From contig NZ_JAHHZN010000001.1 in assembly GCF_018760735.1 (NCBI RefSeq), positions 434,001 to 498,000 of the forward strand: a stretch of 64,000 nt of DNA, in the 5' to 3' direction. The notes under the pieces were generated by a model. It was not told the origin of the DNA. It saw only the letters and a list, made by a program, of their open reading frames with translations, and ran no database searches. This stretch comes from Hymenobacter piscis. GTDB taxonomy: Bacteria > Bacteroidota > Bacteroidia > Cytophagales > Hymenobacteraceae. Positions 32,406-41,349 of the stretch are shown in pieces (positions within the stretch are counted from its first letter, which is position 1; every line of letters starts with the position of its first letter). The translations under genes were made by a program, and so were the position numbers.

Positions 32406-34538
32406 TTACTTCAGCACGGACTCCGTGACTTTCTGGATGTCGCTGCTCACCTTTTGCAGGAACTCCAGTTGCTCGGTCAGGTGAGCGTCCGGAGCAGCTG
32501 CCGGAGCCGGGGCGGCCAGCTCGGCGGGCGGCAGCTCCGGCTCCTGCGGATCCAGGCGGCGCAGGCTGCGGTGCAGGTTCTGCTGGGCCTGACGCAGGGT
32601 TTTGAGGCCGCCCGCCGGCCAGGCGGGCCGGGTGTCGCCACTGAGCAGAGCGGCCGTTACCGAGGCCACGTTCGAGGACAGAATGTGGTTGAGCACCACA
32701 AACTCGTGCACTTCGGTGGGGCGGTGCTGCTTGCCGCGCGGCTCCGACATCATGCGCTGGAAGGCTGCGCCCAGGTTGGCCGAGCTCACGTACACTTCCT
32801 TGCGGGCCAGCTTATAGTCGAGCACCGCCACGGGGGAGCCCAGCAGCACCTGCTGAAGCGTGCGCAAGTAACTGAGGTTGGCCCGCAGCACGGGCTTCAG
32901 ATAGTCCTGCAGCTGCTCTGACTCCCAGCGCGGAAACAACACGTAGCCCACCGCGAAGGCAATGCCGCAGCCCAGGGCCGTATCGAAGACGCGCTCCTGC
33001 ACTACCCGCACGTAGCCCAGCCCCAGGAAGCTGAACAGAATCAGGATAAAGGGCGTCATGAACGTGACGGTGACCAGGTAGTTGATGCGCACGAAGCTGA
33101 ACGATACCACCATGAAGCCCACCATCAGCAGCAGCAGCGCCAGCCGGTCGGGAATCAGCCACAGAATGAAAGCCCCCAGAATGCCGCCCAGCAGCGTGCC
33201 CAGCACCCGCTGCACATTGCGCTGCTTGGTAAGGCTGAAGGCCGGCTTGAGCATGTAGGTAATCGTCATCAGCACCCAGTAGCTGTGGTGACCGGGCAGG
33301 GTTTCGGTGATGATGAAGCCGATGAGGCAGGCCACCAGCATCCGCATGGAGTGGCGAAAAATGCCCGAGCGCAGCGTCAGGTGCCCGGCCAGCTGCTTGA
33401 GGTCGAAGCTCTGGTGGGCCACGAAGCGCCCAAACTCCAGCTCCCGCCCGCCCACGGCGGCCCTGGCCGGGGCCTCGGCATCGAAATACGCCTGAATATC
33501 CTGGAGGCGCAGCACCAGGTTGCGCAGGTTTACCAGAATTTTGCGCAGCATGAGCGTGGAGCCAGATCGGGCCGGTTCGTCAAGCGCATCGATGCGGGCT
33601 TTGAGCTGGTCGAGGCCGGCCAGCAGGTTGCGACGGGCGGTGTAGCCGTGGTTGGCCTGGATGGCGAAGCCCACCCGTTCCAGCTCGGCGGCCAGGGCCT
33701 CCACTTCGGTAGCTATGGCGTCGAGCACCCCGCTGGCCTCGAAGCGGCGGTGCAGGTCGGCATAGTCGTAGTAGGTAATGGTAATCTGCTCGTATAGGTC
33801 CACCAGATCCACGAACGTGAGCACCAGGCGGCGGCCCGTGCCCGTGGATTCGGTTACGAGCTGGCGGGTTTTGAACAGCAGCTCCCGCACCACGTCCTGT
33901 TTCTCGCTCACGGTCACCTGCTGGGCCACGAGGCGGCGGTAATCGGCCTCCAGGTTGGTGCCGGTGCGGTAGAATTCGGCCTTGAGACGCAGGAAGCCGG
34001 CCACGGCCCGGATGGCGTCGCCAAGGGCCTGCTGGGCCACCCGGTAGGGGCGCAGCTGGTTGAGCAGCAGGGCCAGGGCCAGGTACCAGAAGCCGCCGGC
34101 CACAATCAGCCCCGCATGGCTGAGCACCTGGCCGGGCGGCAGGGGCTTGTCGAGCATGAGCACCAGCACCAGCAGGCCCGCCGTGCCCACTGCCCCGGCC
34201 CGGTTACCGTACACCAGCAGCATGGTAAACAGAAAGCTCACGGCCACCACCACCGCGCCCAGCAACCAGGGGTAAGGTTGCAGAAAACCGGTTATCAGCG
34301 CCATGAGGCCGGTAAGGGCCACGGCTGCCAGCCCTCCGTTGCGCTTGTGCACGGGCGGGCCGGGCGTATCGGTCAGACTCACGCACAAGGCCCCGATGGA
34401 CATGGTTACGCCCGCCATAAGCTGGCCCAGCAACCCCAGCACCAGCCCCGGCACCAGAATGGCCAGCGTGGTGCGCACCCCATCGGAAAACTCCTGGCTG
34501 GAGAAGAAGTAGCGCAGCTTACGAAGGGATTCGGCCAT
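32406..34538 (-). CDS. FUSC-family (YccS-like) membrane protein
   Basis: 710 residues in the classical layout: a first block of about six helices (about 20-160), a cytoplasmic domain of about 230 residues (LRLKAEFYRTGTNLEADYRR), a second block of helices (about 395-520, SIRHSMRMLVACLIGF-like) and a long C-terminal tail. This is the arrangement of YccS and aromatic-acid efflux (AaeB) proteins, presumed exporters. A bestrophin gene ends 92 bp upstream in the same direction; the two may be cotranscribed. Confidence 0.9.
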   Translation of the reverse strand: MAESLRKLRYFFSSQEFSDGVRTTLAILVPGLVLGLLGQLMAGVTMSIGALCVSLTDTPGPPVHKRNGGLAAVALTGLMALITGFLQPYPWLLGAVVVAVSFLFTMLLVYGNRAGAVGTAGLLVLVLMLDKPLPPGQVLSHAGLIVAGGFWYLALALLLNQLRPYRVAQQALGDAIRAVAGFLRLKAEFYRTGTNLEADYRRLVAQQVTVSEKQDVVRELLFKTRQLVTESTGTGRRLVLTFVDLVDLYEQITITYYDYADLHRRFEASGVLDAIATEVEALAAELERVGFAIQANHGYTARRNLLAGLDQLKARIDALDEPARSGSTLMLRKILVNLRNLVLRLQDIQAYFDAEAPARAAVGGRELEFGRFVAHQSFDLKQLAGHLTLRSGIFRHSMRMLVACLIGFIITETLPGHHSYWVLMTITYMLKPAFSLTKQRNVQRVLGTLLGGILGAFILWLIPDRLALLLLMVGFMVVSFSFVRINYLVTVTFMTPFILILFSFLGLGYVRVVQERVFDTALGCGIAFAVGYVLFPRWESEQLQDYLKPVLRANLSYLRTLQQVLLGSPVAVLDYKLARKEVYVSSANLGAAFQRMMSEPRGKQHRPTEVHEFVVLNHILSSNVASVTAALLSGDTRPAWPAGGLKTLRQAQQNLHRSLRRLDPQEPELPPAELAAPAPAAAPDAHLTEQLEFLQKVSSDIQKVTESVLK

Positions 34539-34629
34539 GACGGCGGGCAGTTGGGCCAGGAACGTGGGGGGGAAGCTGCGTCGGGCGTACCAGCGCGGCG
34601 TTTTCGGCTACTCGCCTGGGCACGGGGTG

Positions 34630-35595
34630 CTAGTAGAGGATGTCGTCGATGGGAGCGAGTTTGGGGGGCAGCTCGGTTTCGCCCAGCATCTCGCGCAGGT
34701 CAATTTCGATGGTGCGGCAGATGGCCGTCATGGGCACGTCATTCATCTCGTTCTCAAAGGGGTTTTCGGAGGTGTGGCCCACCACTTCCATGGTATGAAA
34801 CACCCAGGACACGAGCACGGAGAACGGAATGGTCAGCCAGATATGGTCGGGGCCCATGGTGGCGAATTCGCCGATCAGGCCCAGGGGCAGCAGCAAGGCG
34901 AACAGCCACACGAATACAAGGCTGAAATAGGCGTACTGGCGCGGGAAAGGCGTATTCTTGATTCGCTCACAGCCCCCCTGCAGGTTGAAAAGCTCCTCCA
35001 GGCTGCGTACCATGCTCACGTGCTGGAAGTCGTTGAGCAACCCCCGCTCCTGACGCAGGATCCGCAGATCGGCGGCCTGCTGGCGCAGCAGGTGGGCCGG
35101 CGGGTTCTGCCGGTCCCGGATCTGTTCCGACTCGGCCGGGTCGAGAAAAGGGGCCACGTGCTCCTGCCAGAGTCCGGGCTGCCGGCGCAGGTTCAGGCGC
35201 ACGGCATTTACCCAGGCAATCTGCCGGTAAACCAGGCGGCGGTGCCGCACCGAGAGTTCCTCGCCCGAGGCCGGCGGGGCCTGCACGCCGGGCGCATCAA
35301 CCACCGACGTGATGTACTCGAGCGTTTGAATGGCCCAGGTCCGGCTGTAGTTTACGATGCCGCCCCACAGCTTGCGGCCTTCCCAGAACCGGTCGTAGGA
35401 GCCGTTATTTTTGAAGCCTATGTAAAAGGATACGGCAATGCCGAGCGTAGCTACGGGCTGCCAGGGAATATCGAGGGAGTGAATGCCGGCCCGGTACATG
35501 AGGCAGACCAGCAGAGAATACAAGGCGAAGAGGCTGGTTTTTTTCCAGCCGAGTTTCCAGATAACCCGCCAGCGGATATTTTCCCGAACGTACAT
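34630..35595 (-). CDS. Bestrophin-family anion channel
   Basis: 321 residues from the ATG at 35595 (MYVRENIRWRVIWKLGWKKT), the usual start of bacterial bestrophins. Characteristic stretches are SFYIGFKNNGSYDRFWEGRK, LWGGIVNYSRTWA and the late EVVGHTSENPFENEMNDVPM. Bacterial homologues form pentameric channels in the inner membrane. The frame continues upstream to 35769 without homology-like sequence. It lies between FUSC and the membrane MutS gene, all on one strand. Confidence 0.92.
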   Translation of the reverse strand: MYVRENIRWRVIWKLGWKKTSLFALYSLLVCLMYRAGIHSLDIPWQPVATLGIAVSFYIGFKNNGSYDRFWEGRKLWGGIVNYSRTWAIQTLEYITSVVDAPGVQAPPASGEELSVRHRRLVYRQIAWVNAVRLNLRRQPGLWQEHVAPFLDPAESEQIRDRQNPPAHLLRQQAADLRILRQERGLLNDFQHVSMVRSLEELFNLQGGCERIKNTPFPRQYAYFSLVFVWLFALLLPLGLIGEFATMGPDHIWLTIPFSVLVSWVFHTMEVVGHTSENPFENEMNDVPMTAICRTIEIDLREMLGETELPPKLAPIDDILY

Positions 35596-35711
35596 GAAGG
35601 AGGGGAGTAAGCGTAAAGAAAGAGAACAGCGTATGGGGTGCAATACGGGGGCCGCGGCGGACGGGGTACTTTCGGGGCCAAAAAAAATCCGGTTGCCCCG
35701 GCCCGCCCGTT

Positions 35712-37661
35712 CTATTCCACCACAATGCCCATCAGGCGCATGAGCTGGCTGGCGTTGAAGGAGCGGCACACGCCGGGCGTGAGGTGGTAGTCGAAGCGCA
35801 GGGTGCCGTCGGGGTTGAGGTAGCTGTTGAAGCTCACGTTGCGCACGTGCTCGGGCAGGTCGGTTTCGAGGGCGGCCAGCTCCAGGTCGTGGGTGCTGAT
35901 GAGGCCGCTGGACGCCCGCTCCCGCAGCTGAAACACCAGGGCCCGCGCCCCCCGGTGCCGGTCGGCCGAGTTGGTTCCCTTCAGAATCTCATCGAGCAGG
36001 TAGAAAACGGGGATTTCAGTGGCTGGTTGTTGGTTGTCGGTTGTTGGTTGCTGGTTGTTGGTTGTTGGCGCTGGAGCGGCCGTTGGGCTCTCCAGCCTGT
36101 CCATTTTTAACTCTTCATTTTTAATTTTTAATTCCTCCCCCGAGGTCAGGTCCAGCAACAGGCGCAGGCGCTTGAGCTCGGCGTAGAAGGAGGAGGTGCT
36201 CTCGGCCAGGTTGTCGTGGGTGCGCATGGCGGTGAACACCTGGGCGGGGCCGCAGCGGAAGGCTTCGGCGGCCACTACCGCGCCGGCCTGGGCCAGCACC
36301 AGGTTCAGGCCCACGGTGCGCAGAAACGTGCTTTTGCCGGCCATGTTGGAGCCCGTCACAATCACCGTCTGGCCCGGGCCGGTTGCCCGGAAATCGTTGC
36401 GCACGCCTTCGCCCCCGAACAGCAGCGGGTGAGCCAGCCGGGTAGCCTCCACCGTCAGGGCCGGGGCCGTCAGGTCGGGCTCCGCGAAGCCGGGATTGGC
36501 GGCCCGGAACGCGGCCAGGCTCACCAGCGCGTCGATTTCGGCGGCAGCTTCGAGCAGGGGTTCCAGCCCGCCCGTGATGCGCCGTTTCCAGCGTTCCAGC
36601 TGCCAGATGCCCCACAGGTCCCAGAGCAGCAGGGTATTGAGCACGCCCGCCACGGCCGGGTTCTGCCGCGCGGAAAACCAGCCTGCAATGCCGGCCAGCC
36701 GCTTCAGCAGCCGGGCGGCGGCCATGTTGCCGGTGGTGTGCAGGGTTTGGTGCAGGCGGCGCAGGGCCGGGCTCTGCCACTGCCCGGCCTCGAAGTGGGC
36801 GAGCTGGTCGTGGGCGGCGCGCAGGGCATCGCGCATGGTGGTGGCATGCGCGTAATAGGCGGCGCGCACCCCGGCAACGTGGTGGTTGAGGGCCACGGCC
36901 GGCGCCAGCAGCAGCAGAAACCAGGTACCGTAGCCCAGCAGCGCCGCTGCCACGCCCACTACGGCCAGCAACGGCAGCAGCCCCAGCAACGGCAGCAGCC
37001 ACCCGCGCCCAACGAAGAAATCGGGCTCCCGGAGCCAGCCGGCGAAGGCCCGCGGGTCGGTTTCCTGGCGCGGATAGTGGCGGGCCCGGGCCTGCCACTC
37101 CTGCTGCCAGGCCACGTCGGGGGCCAACTCGGCGGTGGCCTGCTGCCGCTCCCGGGCCGCTTCGGGCGCGGCCGGGGCCAGCAACCAGCCAGCCAGCCAG
37201 TCCTGGCCCAGGCGGGAGGTGCTGCGGTTCAGGAGCTGAAACAGGGAATGGTCGCCGAACACGTCCAGGTCGGCGGCGTAGGGGTGCTGGGCGTCGAGGT
37301 AGCGGCGGCCGGGGTCGAAGCCTTGCAGCTTTCCGGCGAGGCGGGCCTGTTCGTCGCGGTTGAGCTGGGCCAGCAGGCGGTGATGCTCGCGGTGGTAGCC
37401 CACCCGGTTGTGCCAGCCCACCAGCCCGATAAACACCAGGTACGCGGCCAGCACCAGCCCCAGGGCGGCAGCCGTCTGCCCCGCGCCCAGCAGCCCCCAC
37501 ACGCCCGCCGCCGCCGCCCCGAACAGGGCCAGCCGCACCAGCGCCACCAGCCGGTGCCGCCCCGCAAAGTAGGCCTCGCGCTCCGTATGATGGGCCAGGT
37601 TATCCTGGAACAGCTCGGTGGGCGCAACAGTGAGCTTTCGGAATTCAGCGGAATCGGGCAC
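35712..37661 (-). CDS. Membrane-associated MutS-family ATPase
   Basis: 649 residues. Hydrophobic segments lie at about 37-60, 64-83 and 221-260, unlike classical MutS; this architecture belongs to the short membrane MutS homologues common in Bacteroidota. The C-terminal ATPase has Walker A GSNMAGKST (437-445), the MRTHDNLAESTSSFYAELKR signature and Walker B FYLLDEILKGTNS (about 550-562), then STHDLELAAL. It lacks mismatch-recognition domain I, so a mismatch-repair role is unlikely; function unknown. Residues about 509-548 are encoded by tandem repeats of intergenic type inserted in frame. An octad array ends 5 bases before the start codon. Confidence 0.88.
   Translation of the reverse strand: MPDSAEFRKLTVAPTELFQDNLAHHTEREAYFAGRHRLVALVRLALFGAAAAGVWGLLGAGQTAAALGLVLAAYLVFIGLVGWHNRVGYHREHHRLLAQLNRDEQARLAGKLQGFDPGRRYLDAQHPYAADLDVFGDHSLFQLLNRSTSRLGQDWLAGWLLAPAAPEAARERQQATAELAPDVAWQQEWQARARHYPRQETDPRAFAGWLREPDFFVGRGWLLPLLGLLPLLAVVGVAAALLGYGTWFLLLLAPAVALNHHVAGVRAAYYAHATTMRDALRAAHDQLAHFEAGQWQSPALRRLHQTLHTTGNMAAARLLKRLAGIAGWFSARQNPAVAGVLNTLLLWDLWGIWQLERWKRRITGGLEPLLEAAAEIDALVSLAAFRAANPGFAEPDLTAPALTVEATRLAHPLLFGGEGVRNDFRATGPGQTVIVTGSNMAGKSTFLRTVGLNLVLAQAGAVVAAEAFRCGPAQVFTAMRTHDNLAESTSSFYAELKRLRLLLDLTSGEELKIKNEELKMDRLESPTAAPAPTTNNQQPTTDNQQPATEIPVFYLLDEILKGTNSADRHRGARALVFQLRERASSGLISTHDLELAALETDLPEHVRNVSFNSYLNPDGTLRFDYHLTPGVCRSFNASQLMRLMGIVVE
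36018..36137 (-). repeat. Heptad arrays in frame inside the MutS-family gene
   Basis: Two array types lie inside the gene. One is GGTTGTY units at about 36021-36067, read on the coding strand as PTTNNQQPTTDNQQPATE, the same unit as the array at 25.1 kb. The other is TTTTTAA-type units at about 36102-36134, coding for EELKIKNEELKM. Both have a 7-bp period; the reading frame is kept. Confidence 0.9.
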
Positions 37662-37666
37662 GGGAA

Positions 37667-37778
37667 GGTGAGATGGTGAGATGGTGAGATGGTGAGATGG
37701 TGAGATGGTGAGATGGTGAGATGGTGAGTAGTGAGTAGTGAGTAGTGAGTAGTGAGTAGTGAGTAGTGAGTAAAAGTA
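37667..37778. repeat. Octad/heptad array in the MutS-family 5' region, with possible promoter
   Basis: Seven or more GGTGAGAT octamers from 37667 pass directly into GTGAGTA heptamers up to 37770. On the minus strand TACTTTTA (37778-37771), one base off TAnnTTTG, immediately precedes the array. If this is the promoter, the array forms the whole 5' untranslated leader of the MutS-family mRNA. A short partial counterpart (ACCTCCTTACCTCATCACTC) lies at 37878-37897, near the RidA stop. The rest of 37779-37913 shows nothing definite. Confidence 0.85.
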
Positions 37779-37913
37779 CGGCGGGTGGGCGGAGCGGAAT
37801 CATCTTATTAAAAAGGATACGGCGGTTTCCGGCACGGTCTGGCCGCTTGCAGCCGTCGGACCGGAGCACGCCCGCGTCACCTCCTTACCTCATCACTCTA
37901 TTACCTCTTCACC

Positions 37914-38348
37914 TTAATCACCGACCGCCGCCACACACTTGAGCTCGATGGCAATGGGCGTGGGCAGGCAGTTGACTTCCACGGTGGTGCGGCAGGGCTG
38001 GTTCGTCTGGAAATACTCGGCGTAGAGGCGGTTGTAGGTGGCGAAATCGGCCTGCATGTTGGTCAGGAACACCGTCACGTCTACCAGGTCTTCCCAGCGG
38101 GCCCCGGCGTCTTCCAGAATGTAGCGCACGTTCTGGAACACGGCGTGGCACTGGCTCTCGAAATCGTAGCGCAGGATGCGGCCGGCGGCATCGAGCTCCA
38201 CCCCGGGCACCAGCTGCTGGCCGCGCTGGCGGGGGCCCACGCCCGAGAGAAACAGCAGGTTGCCCACGCGGCGGGCGTGGGGGTAGAGGCCCACCGGCTC
38301 GGGGGCGCGGCCGGAGTGGTGGGCGGCGGAAGTTGCGTCAGGTGCCAT
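37914..38348 (-). CDS. RidA-family protein (YjgF/YER057c/UK114)
   Basis: 144 residues from the ATG at 38348. Recognisable segments are PVGLYPHARRVGNLLFLSGV near the N-terminus, the conserved NVRYILEDAGARWEDLVDVT, and PCRTTVEVNCLPTPIAIELK with the RidA arginine. RidA proteins hydrolyse reactive enamine/imine intermediates. The GLYPHARRVG entry and length resemble 2-aminomuconate deaminase-like members, so a role in tryptophan/aminobenzoate breakdown is possible, but no pathway genes are adjacent. Confidence 0.88.
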   Translation of the reverse strand: MAPDATSAAHHSGRAPEPVGLYPHARRVGNLLFLSGVGPRQRGQQLVPGVELDAAGRILRYDFESQCHAVFQNVRYILEDAGARWEDLVDVTVFLTNMQADFATYNRLYAEYFQTNQPCRTTVEVNCLPTPIAIELKCVAAVGD

Positions 38349-38458
38349 ACGGCCAAAGCTACGAAACGCCGGCATTTGGGCAGAATCCGCGAACTTAAGC
38401 CTCGGCTGGTGCGGTTGTTGTAGCCGCCCGCCTTCCATTCTCCCCTGATTCTGCCGCT

Positions 38459-39256
38459 ATGTCGTATCGTTTCCGCCCGCTGGTACTGGCCGCTTTGCTG
38501 AGTACGGCCGCCCTGGCCCCCGCCTACGCCCAGAAAAAGCTCAAGTATCCCAAGGCCCCGCCCGCCAGCGAAATCTACGACGCCGTGGAGAAGCCGGCCC
38601 AACCGGCCGGCGGACCTGAGGCCTTCGGGCAGTACCTCGCCGACAACCAGCAGTACCCCACGGCGGCCCTGCAGGCCGGGGCCCAAGGGACGGTAGCGGT
38701 GACGTTCGTGATTGAGAAAACCGGCTCCGTTTCCAACGTGGCCGTGGCCCAGCCCGTACATCCGCTCCTCGATGCCGAAGCCATCCGGTTGGTGCAGGCC
38801 GCCCCGCGCTGGACGCCCGCCCAGCACCGGGGCGGCGTGGTGCGCCAGCGCGTGACGGTGCCCATCAGCTTCGAGATTCCCGGTGACGCTCCGGCCGCTC
38901 CGACCGCGGGTACCGCCGCCGCGCCGGGCACTACCGGAGCCACCACTCAGGTAGTCAGTGCCGACCAGCCCGCCCGACCCGTGGGCGGCACGGAGGCCTT
39001 TTTTGAGTGGATTCAGCAAAATCAGCAGTACCCCGCCCTGGCCCGGCAGCGCAAAGCGCAAGGCCGGGTGATGATGGAGTTCATTGTGGAAAAGGACGGC
39101 TCGCTTACCGACATCAAGCCCATCAAGCGCCTCGGTTCGGGCCTCGACGAAGAAGCTATCCGCCTGATTAAAGCCGCGCCCAAGTGGGAACCCGCCATGT
39201 ACAAAGGCCAGCCCGTAAAGCAAAAAATGGTGTTACCGGTTGTCTTCTCGCTGTAG
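38459..39256 (+). CDS. Periplasmic protein with two TonB C-terminal domains
   Basis: 265 residues: signal peptide ending APAYA|Q, then two TonB-C domains (about 50-140, with GTVAVTFVIEKTGSVSNVAV, and 175-265, with GRVMMEFIVEKDGSLTDIKP) joined by an Ala/Pro/Thr linker. It lacks the membrane anchor and Pro-rich spacer of energy-transducing TonB, so it is unlikely to couple to ExbBD by itself. Bacteroidota encode many such soluble TonB-C proteins of unclear role. It is divergent from ridA (110 bp). Confidence 0.87.
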   Translation: MSYRFRPLVLAALLSTAALAPAYAQKKLKYPKAPPASEIYDAVEKPAQPAGGPEAFGQYLADNQQYPTAALQAGAQGTVAVTFVIEKTGSVSNVAVAQPVHPLLDAEAIRLVQAAPRWTPAQHRGGVVRQRVTVPISFEIPGDAPAAPTAGTAAAPGTTGATTQVVSADQPARPVGGTEAFFEWIQQNQQYPALARQRKAQGRVMMEFIVEKDGSLTDIKPIKRLGSGLDEEAIRLIKAAPKWEPAMYKGQPVKQKMVLPVVFSL

Positions 39257-39260
39257 CGCA

Positions 39261-39489
39261 GTTGTCGGTTGTCGGTTGTCGGTTGTCGGTTTTCGGTTGT
39301 CAGAAGAACGTCATTCCGAGCGAAGGCGAAGCCGCAGCCGAGGAATCTCGCGTGCTGACGTTGCCAAAGTAACTCTGTCGTCAGGATTACCATTGCACCG
39401 CCGGCACGCGAGATTCCTCGGCTTCGCTCGGAATGACGTTCTTCTGACAACCAACAACTGACAACCGACAACTGTCTCCTGACAACTGA
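39261..39489. repeat. Nested palindrome with GTTGTCG arrays on both sides
   Basis: The left array GGTTGTC (about 39261-39300) is mirrored by the right array ACAACTGACAACCGACAACT (to about 39489). The core arm GTCATTCCGAGCGAAGGCGA... (39309-39355) pairs with 39403-39444, except that the left arm carries about 12 extra bases (a repeat of GCGAAGCCGCA type). AATCTCGCGTGCTGACGTT is shared with the elements at 4.0 and 25.2 kb. The rest of the gap to 39605 shows only AT-rich TTAAAATACTTT, a possible promoter. Confidence 0.9.
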
Positions 39490-39605
39490 ACACCAACGCC
39501 TGCTCCCTGAATTAAAATACTTTCCCCGCGAATTCGTCAGCCTGCTTGCTGGCGGCCTGGCCGCCCGGCGGCCGCCCTTCGCGCCCCGCTCCTTCCGCCT
39601 ATTCT

Positions 39606-41177
39606 ATGTTGTCGCCCCTGCCGCTGATTTCTGCCCCGCCCGTTGGATTCGGGACGCCCCTGCCCCTGCCCGCCAGCTACTCCATCTGGCCCTACCAGGC
39701 CCGGTTCCGCCAGGCGGCCCAGGCCATTGCCAACGGCATTTTCGAGGCTCTCGACGAAGACCTGAATCCCAACGTGTTTCTGCTGGCTTTGCCCCTGGAG
39801 CCTACCCTGCTGGCCGAGGGCGAGCAGCCATCCGAAATTCAGTTTGAGCCCCGGGAGTGCGGGTTCGAGCAGCACCAGTTCGGCCACGTGCTCGATCGGG
39901 GCCGGGTGCTCCAGCTCACCCACACCTGGCAGCCGACGGAGCTGGACATGGAGAGCGAGGACCTGCTGCGCCGCAAGCAGTACGGGCGCGGGGTGCGCCA
40001 GGCCGTGCAGGAAGTGTTTGATGAGCTCGACGCGGGGGGCAAGGTGCTGTCCTTCGCCGGCTGGCCGGTGCAGGTGGCCCGCCACCTCGTGATGCCCGTG
40101 CTCCAGCTCAACCGCAAGGTGTACCACAGCTACCCCTCGCTCCAGCCCAACCGCTTTTATACCGATGGGCGCATGCTGGCCCACTCGCTCATTATGGCGG
40201 CTATTCTGCGCTTCAACGAGGACTGCATCAAGTCGCTCACCGAGCCCGAGCCGGGTTCGGGCCTGCTGGTGCGCCCCCGCGAAACCGACGAAATTATCCG
40301 CTCAGCGGGCAAGCTCTTCATGGATACGCCGGCCCAGGACATGGGCATGAATCCGGCCGCCACCAAGCTGTTTGCCACCTGCAACACCATTTCCTCCCTG
40401 CGCTACGAGGGCGCCGAGGGCGTAGGCAAGATGCTGCTGGCCCGGCGCGGCCACCCCAACCTCTCGGAAGTATTCGCCCTCACCTGCCCCACCCCGCTCA
40501 CCGATTACCGGGCCGTGCGCAAGCTCCTGGAGATGACCACCCCCGACGTGAGCCTGCTCTCCGACGGCGAAAACGTGTACGCTTTGGGCCGCCAGATCGG
40601 GCAGTACGATGCCTCGCGGGAGGATCTGTTCGTCATCAGCTTCGTGACCCACTACGCCTGGGAGTTCCAGCACGGCGGGCAGGTGCTCATGCGCGCCCAC
40701 TACGGCCAGCCCAGTCTGCCCCGGGCCCGCCTCAACCGCACCAAGTTCCGCCGCGACCTGAAGCGCACCTTTCAGCTCACCGACGCGGGCAAAATCGAGA
40801 AGCTCTGGGACGTAGTGCTCGAAGCCAGCCGCCAGAAGGCCGGCACCCTGCTCGTCATCACCACCGAAGCCCTGGCCGAAGCCGACCGCCTCAAGCTCCA
40901 GTGCACCCTAATCGAGCCGGTGCCGCTCACGCCCCTCATCACCCGCCTCGTTACGGCCATCGACGGGGCCGTGCTGCTCGATCCGGAAGCCTACTGCTAC
41001 TCCATCGGCGTCATCCTCGACGGCAAGGCCTCGGGCCACGGCACCAGCACCCGCGGCGCCCGCTACAACTCCGCCATCCGCTACGTCGACAGTTCCCCCT
41101 ACCCCTGCCTGGCCATCGTCGTCAGCGAAGACGGCCTGGTGGACGTCATCACCAAGGAAAGCCTGCGGGAGGAATAG
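39606..41177 (+). CDS. Protein with C-terminal DisA_N (diadenylate cyclase-like) domain
   Basis: 523 residues from the ATG at 39606; an upstream TTG frame is rejected. The C-terminal 130 residues resemble the DAC domain that makes cyclic di-AMP: the DGA motif is at 453-455 (AIDGAVLLDPEAYCYSIGVI). The second motif, normally GTRHR, is replaced by GTSTRGARYN (480-488), so activity is uncertain. The N-terminal 390 residues are an uncharacterised, presumably sensory region, perhaps one of the predicted DACN-type sensor domains. There is no membrane segment. It is monocistronic, followed by a nested palindrome. Confidence 0.8.
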   Translation: MLSPLPLISAPPVGFGTPLPLPASYSIWPYQARFRQAAQAIANGIFEALDEDLNPNVFLLALPLEPTLLAEGEQPSEIQFEPRECGFEQHQFGHVLDRGRVLQLTHTWQPTELDMESEDLLRRKQYGRGVRQAVQEVFDELDAGGKVLSFAGWPVQVARHLVMPVLQLNRKVYHSYPSLQPNRFYTDGRMLAHSLIMAAILRFNEDCIKSLTEPEPGSGLLVRPRETDEIIRSAGKLFMDTPAQDMGMNPAATKLFATCNTISSLRYEGAEGVGKMLLARRGHPNLSEVFALTCPTPLTDYRAVRKLLEMTTPDVSLLSDGENVYALGRQIGQYDASREDLFVISFVTHYAWEFQHGGQVLMRAHYGQPSLPRARLNRTKFRRDLKRTFQLTDAGKIEKLWDVVLEASRQKAGTLLVITTEALAEADRLKLQCTLIEPVPLTPLITRLVTAIDGAVLLDPEAYCYSIGVILDGKASGHGTSTRGARYNSAIRYVDSSPYPCLAIVVSEDGLVDVITKESLREE

Positions 41178-41178
41178 T

Positions 41179-41348
41179 AAATGAGTGAAGTGGAGAATGA
41201 GTGAATGAGTGAAACGGCCGGTCATCCTGAGCGGAGCGAAGGATCCTATTACGTCAGCACGGTATTCGTTCCAGCGTGATAAAACCATTCGTTCCGCTCA
41301 GGATGACCGCTCTTCTTATTCACTCATTCACCACTTCACTCATTCACC
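41179..41348. repeat. Nested palindrome with AATGAGTG arrays
   Basis: The left octad array (AATGAGTGAAGTGGAGAATG, from 41180) is mirrored at about 41320-41348 (TTCACTCATTCACCACTTCA). The core GTCATCCTGAGCGGAGCGAA (41221-41240) pairs with 41289-41308 with one or two mismatches. The spacer includes ACGTCAGCACGGTATTCGTT, similar to other spacers. The element fills the whole gap between converging genes. Confidence 0.9.
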
Positions 41349-41349
41349 G

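Noticed and set aside
32406..35595. Polysaccharide utilisation locus around the TonB receptor
   Set aside because: There is no SusD, glycoside hydrolase or hybrid regulator nearby; the receptor is FecA-like.
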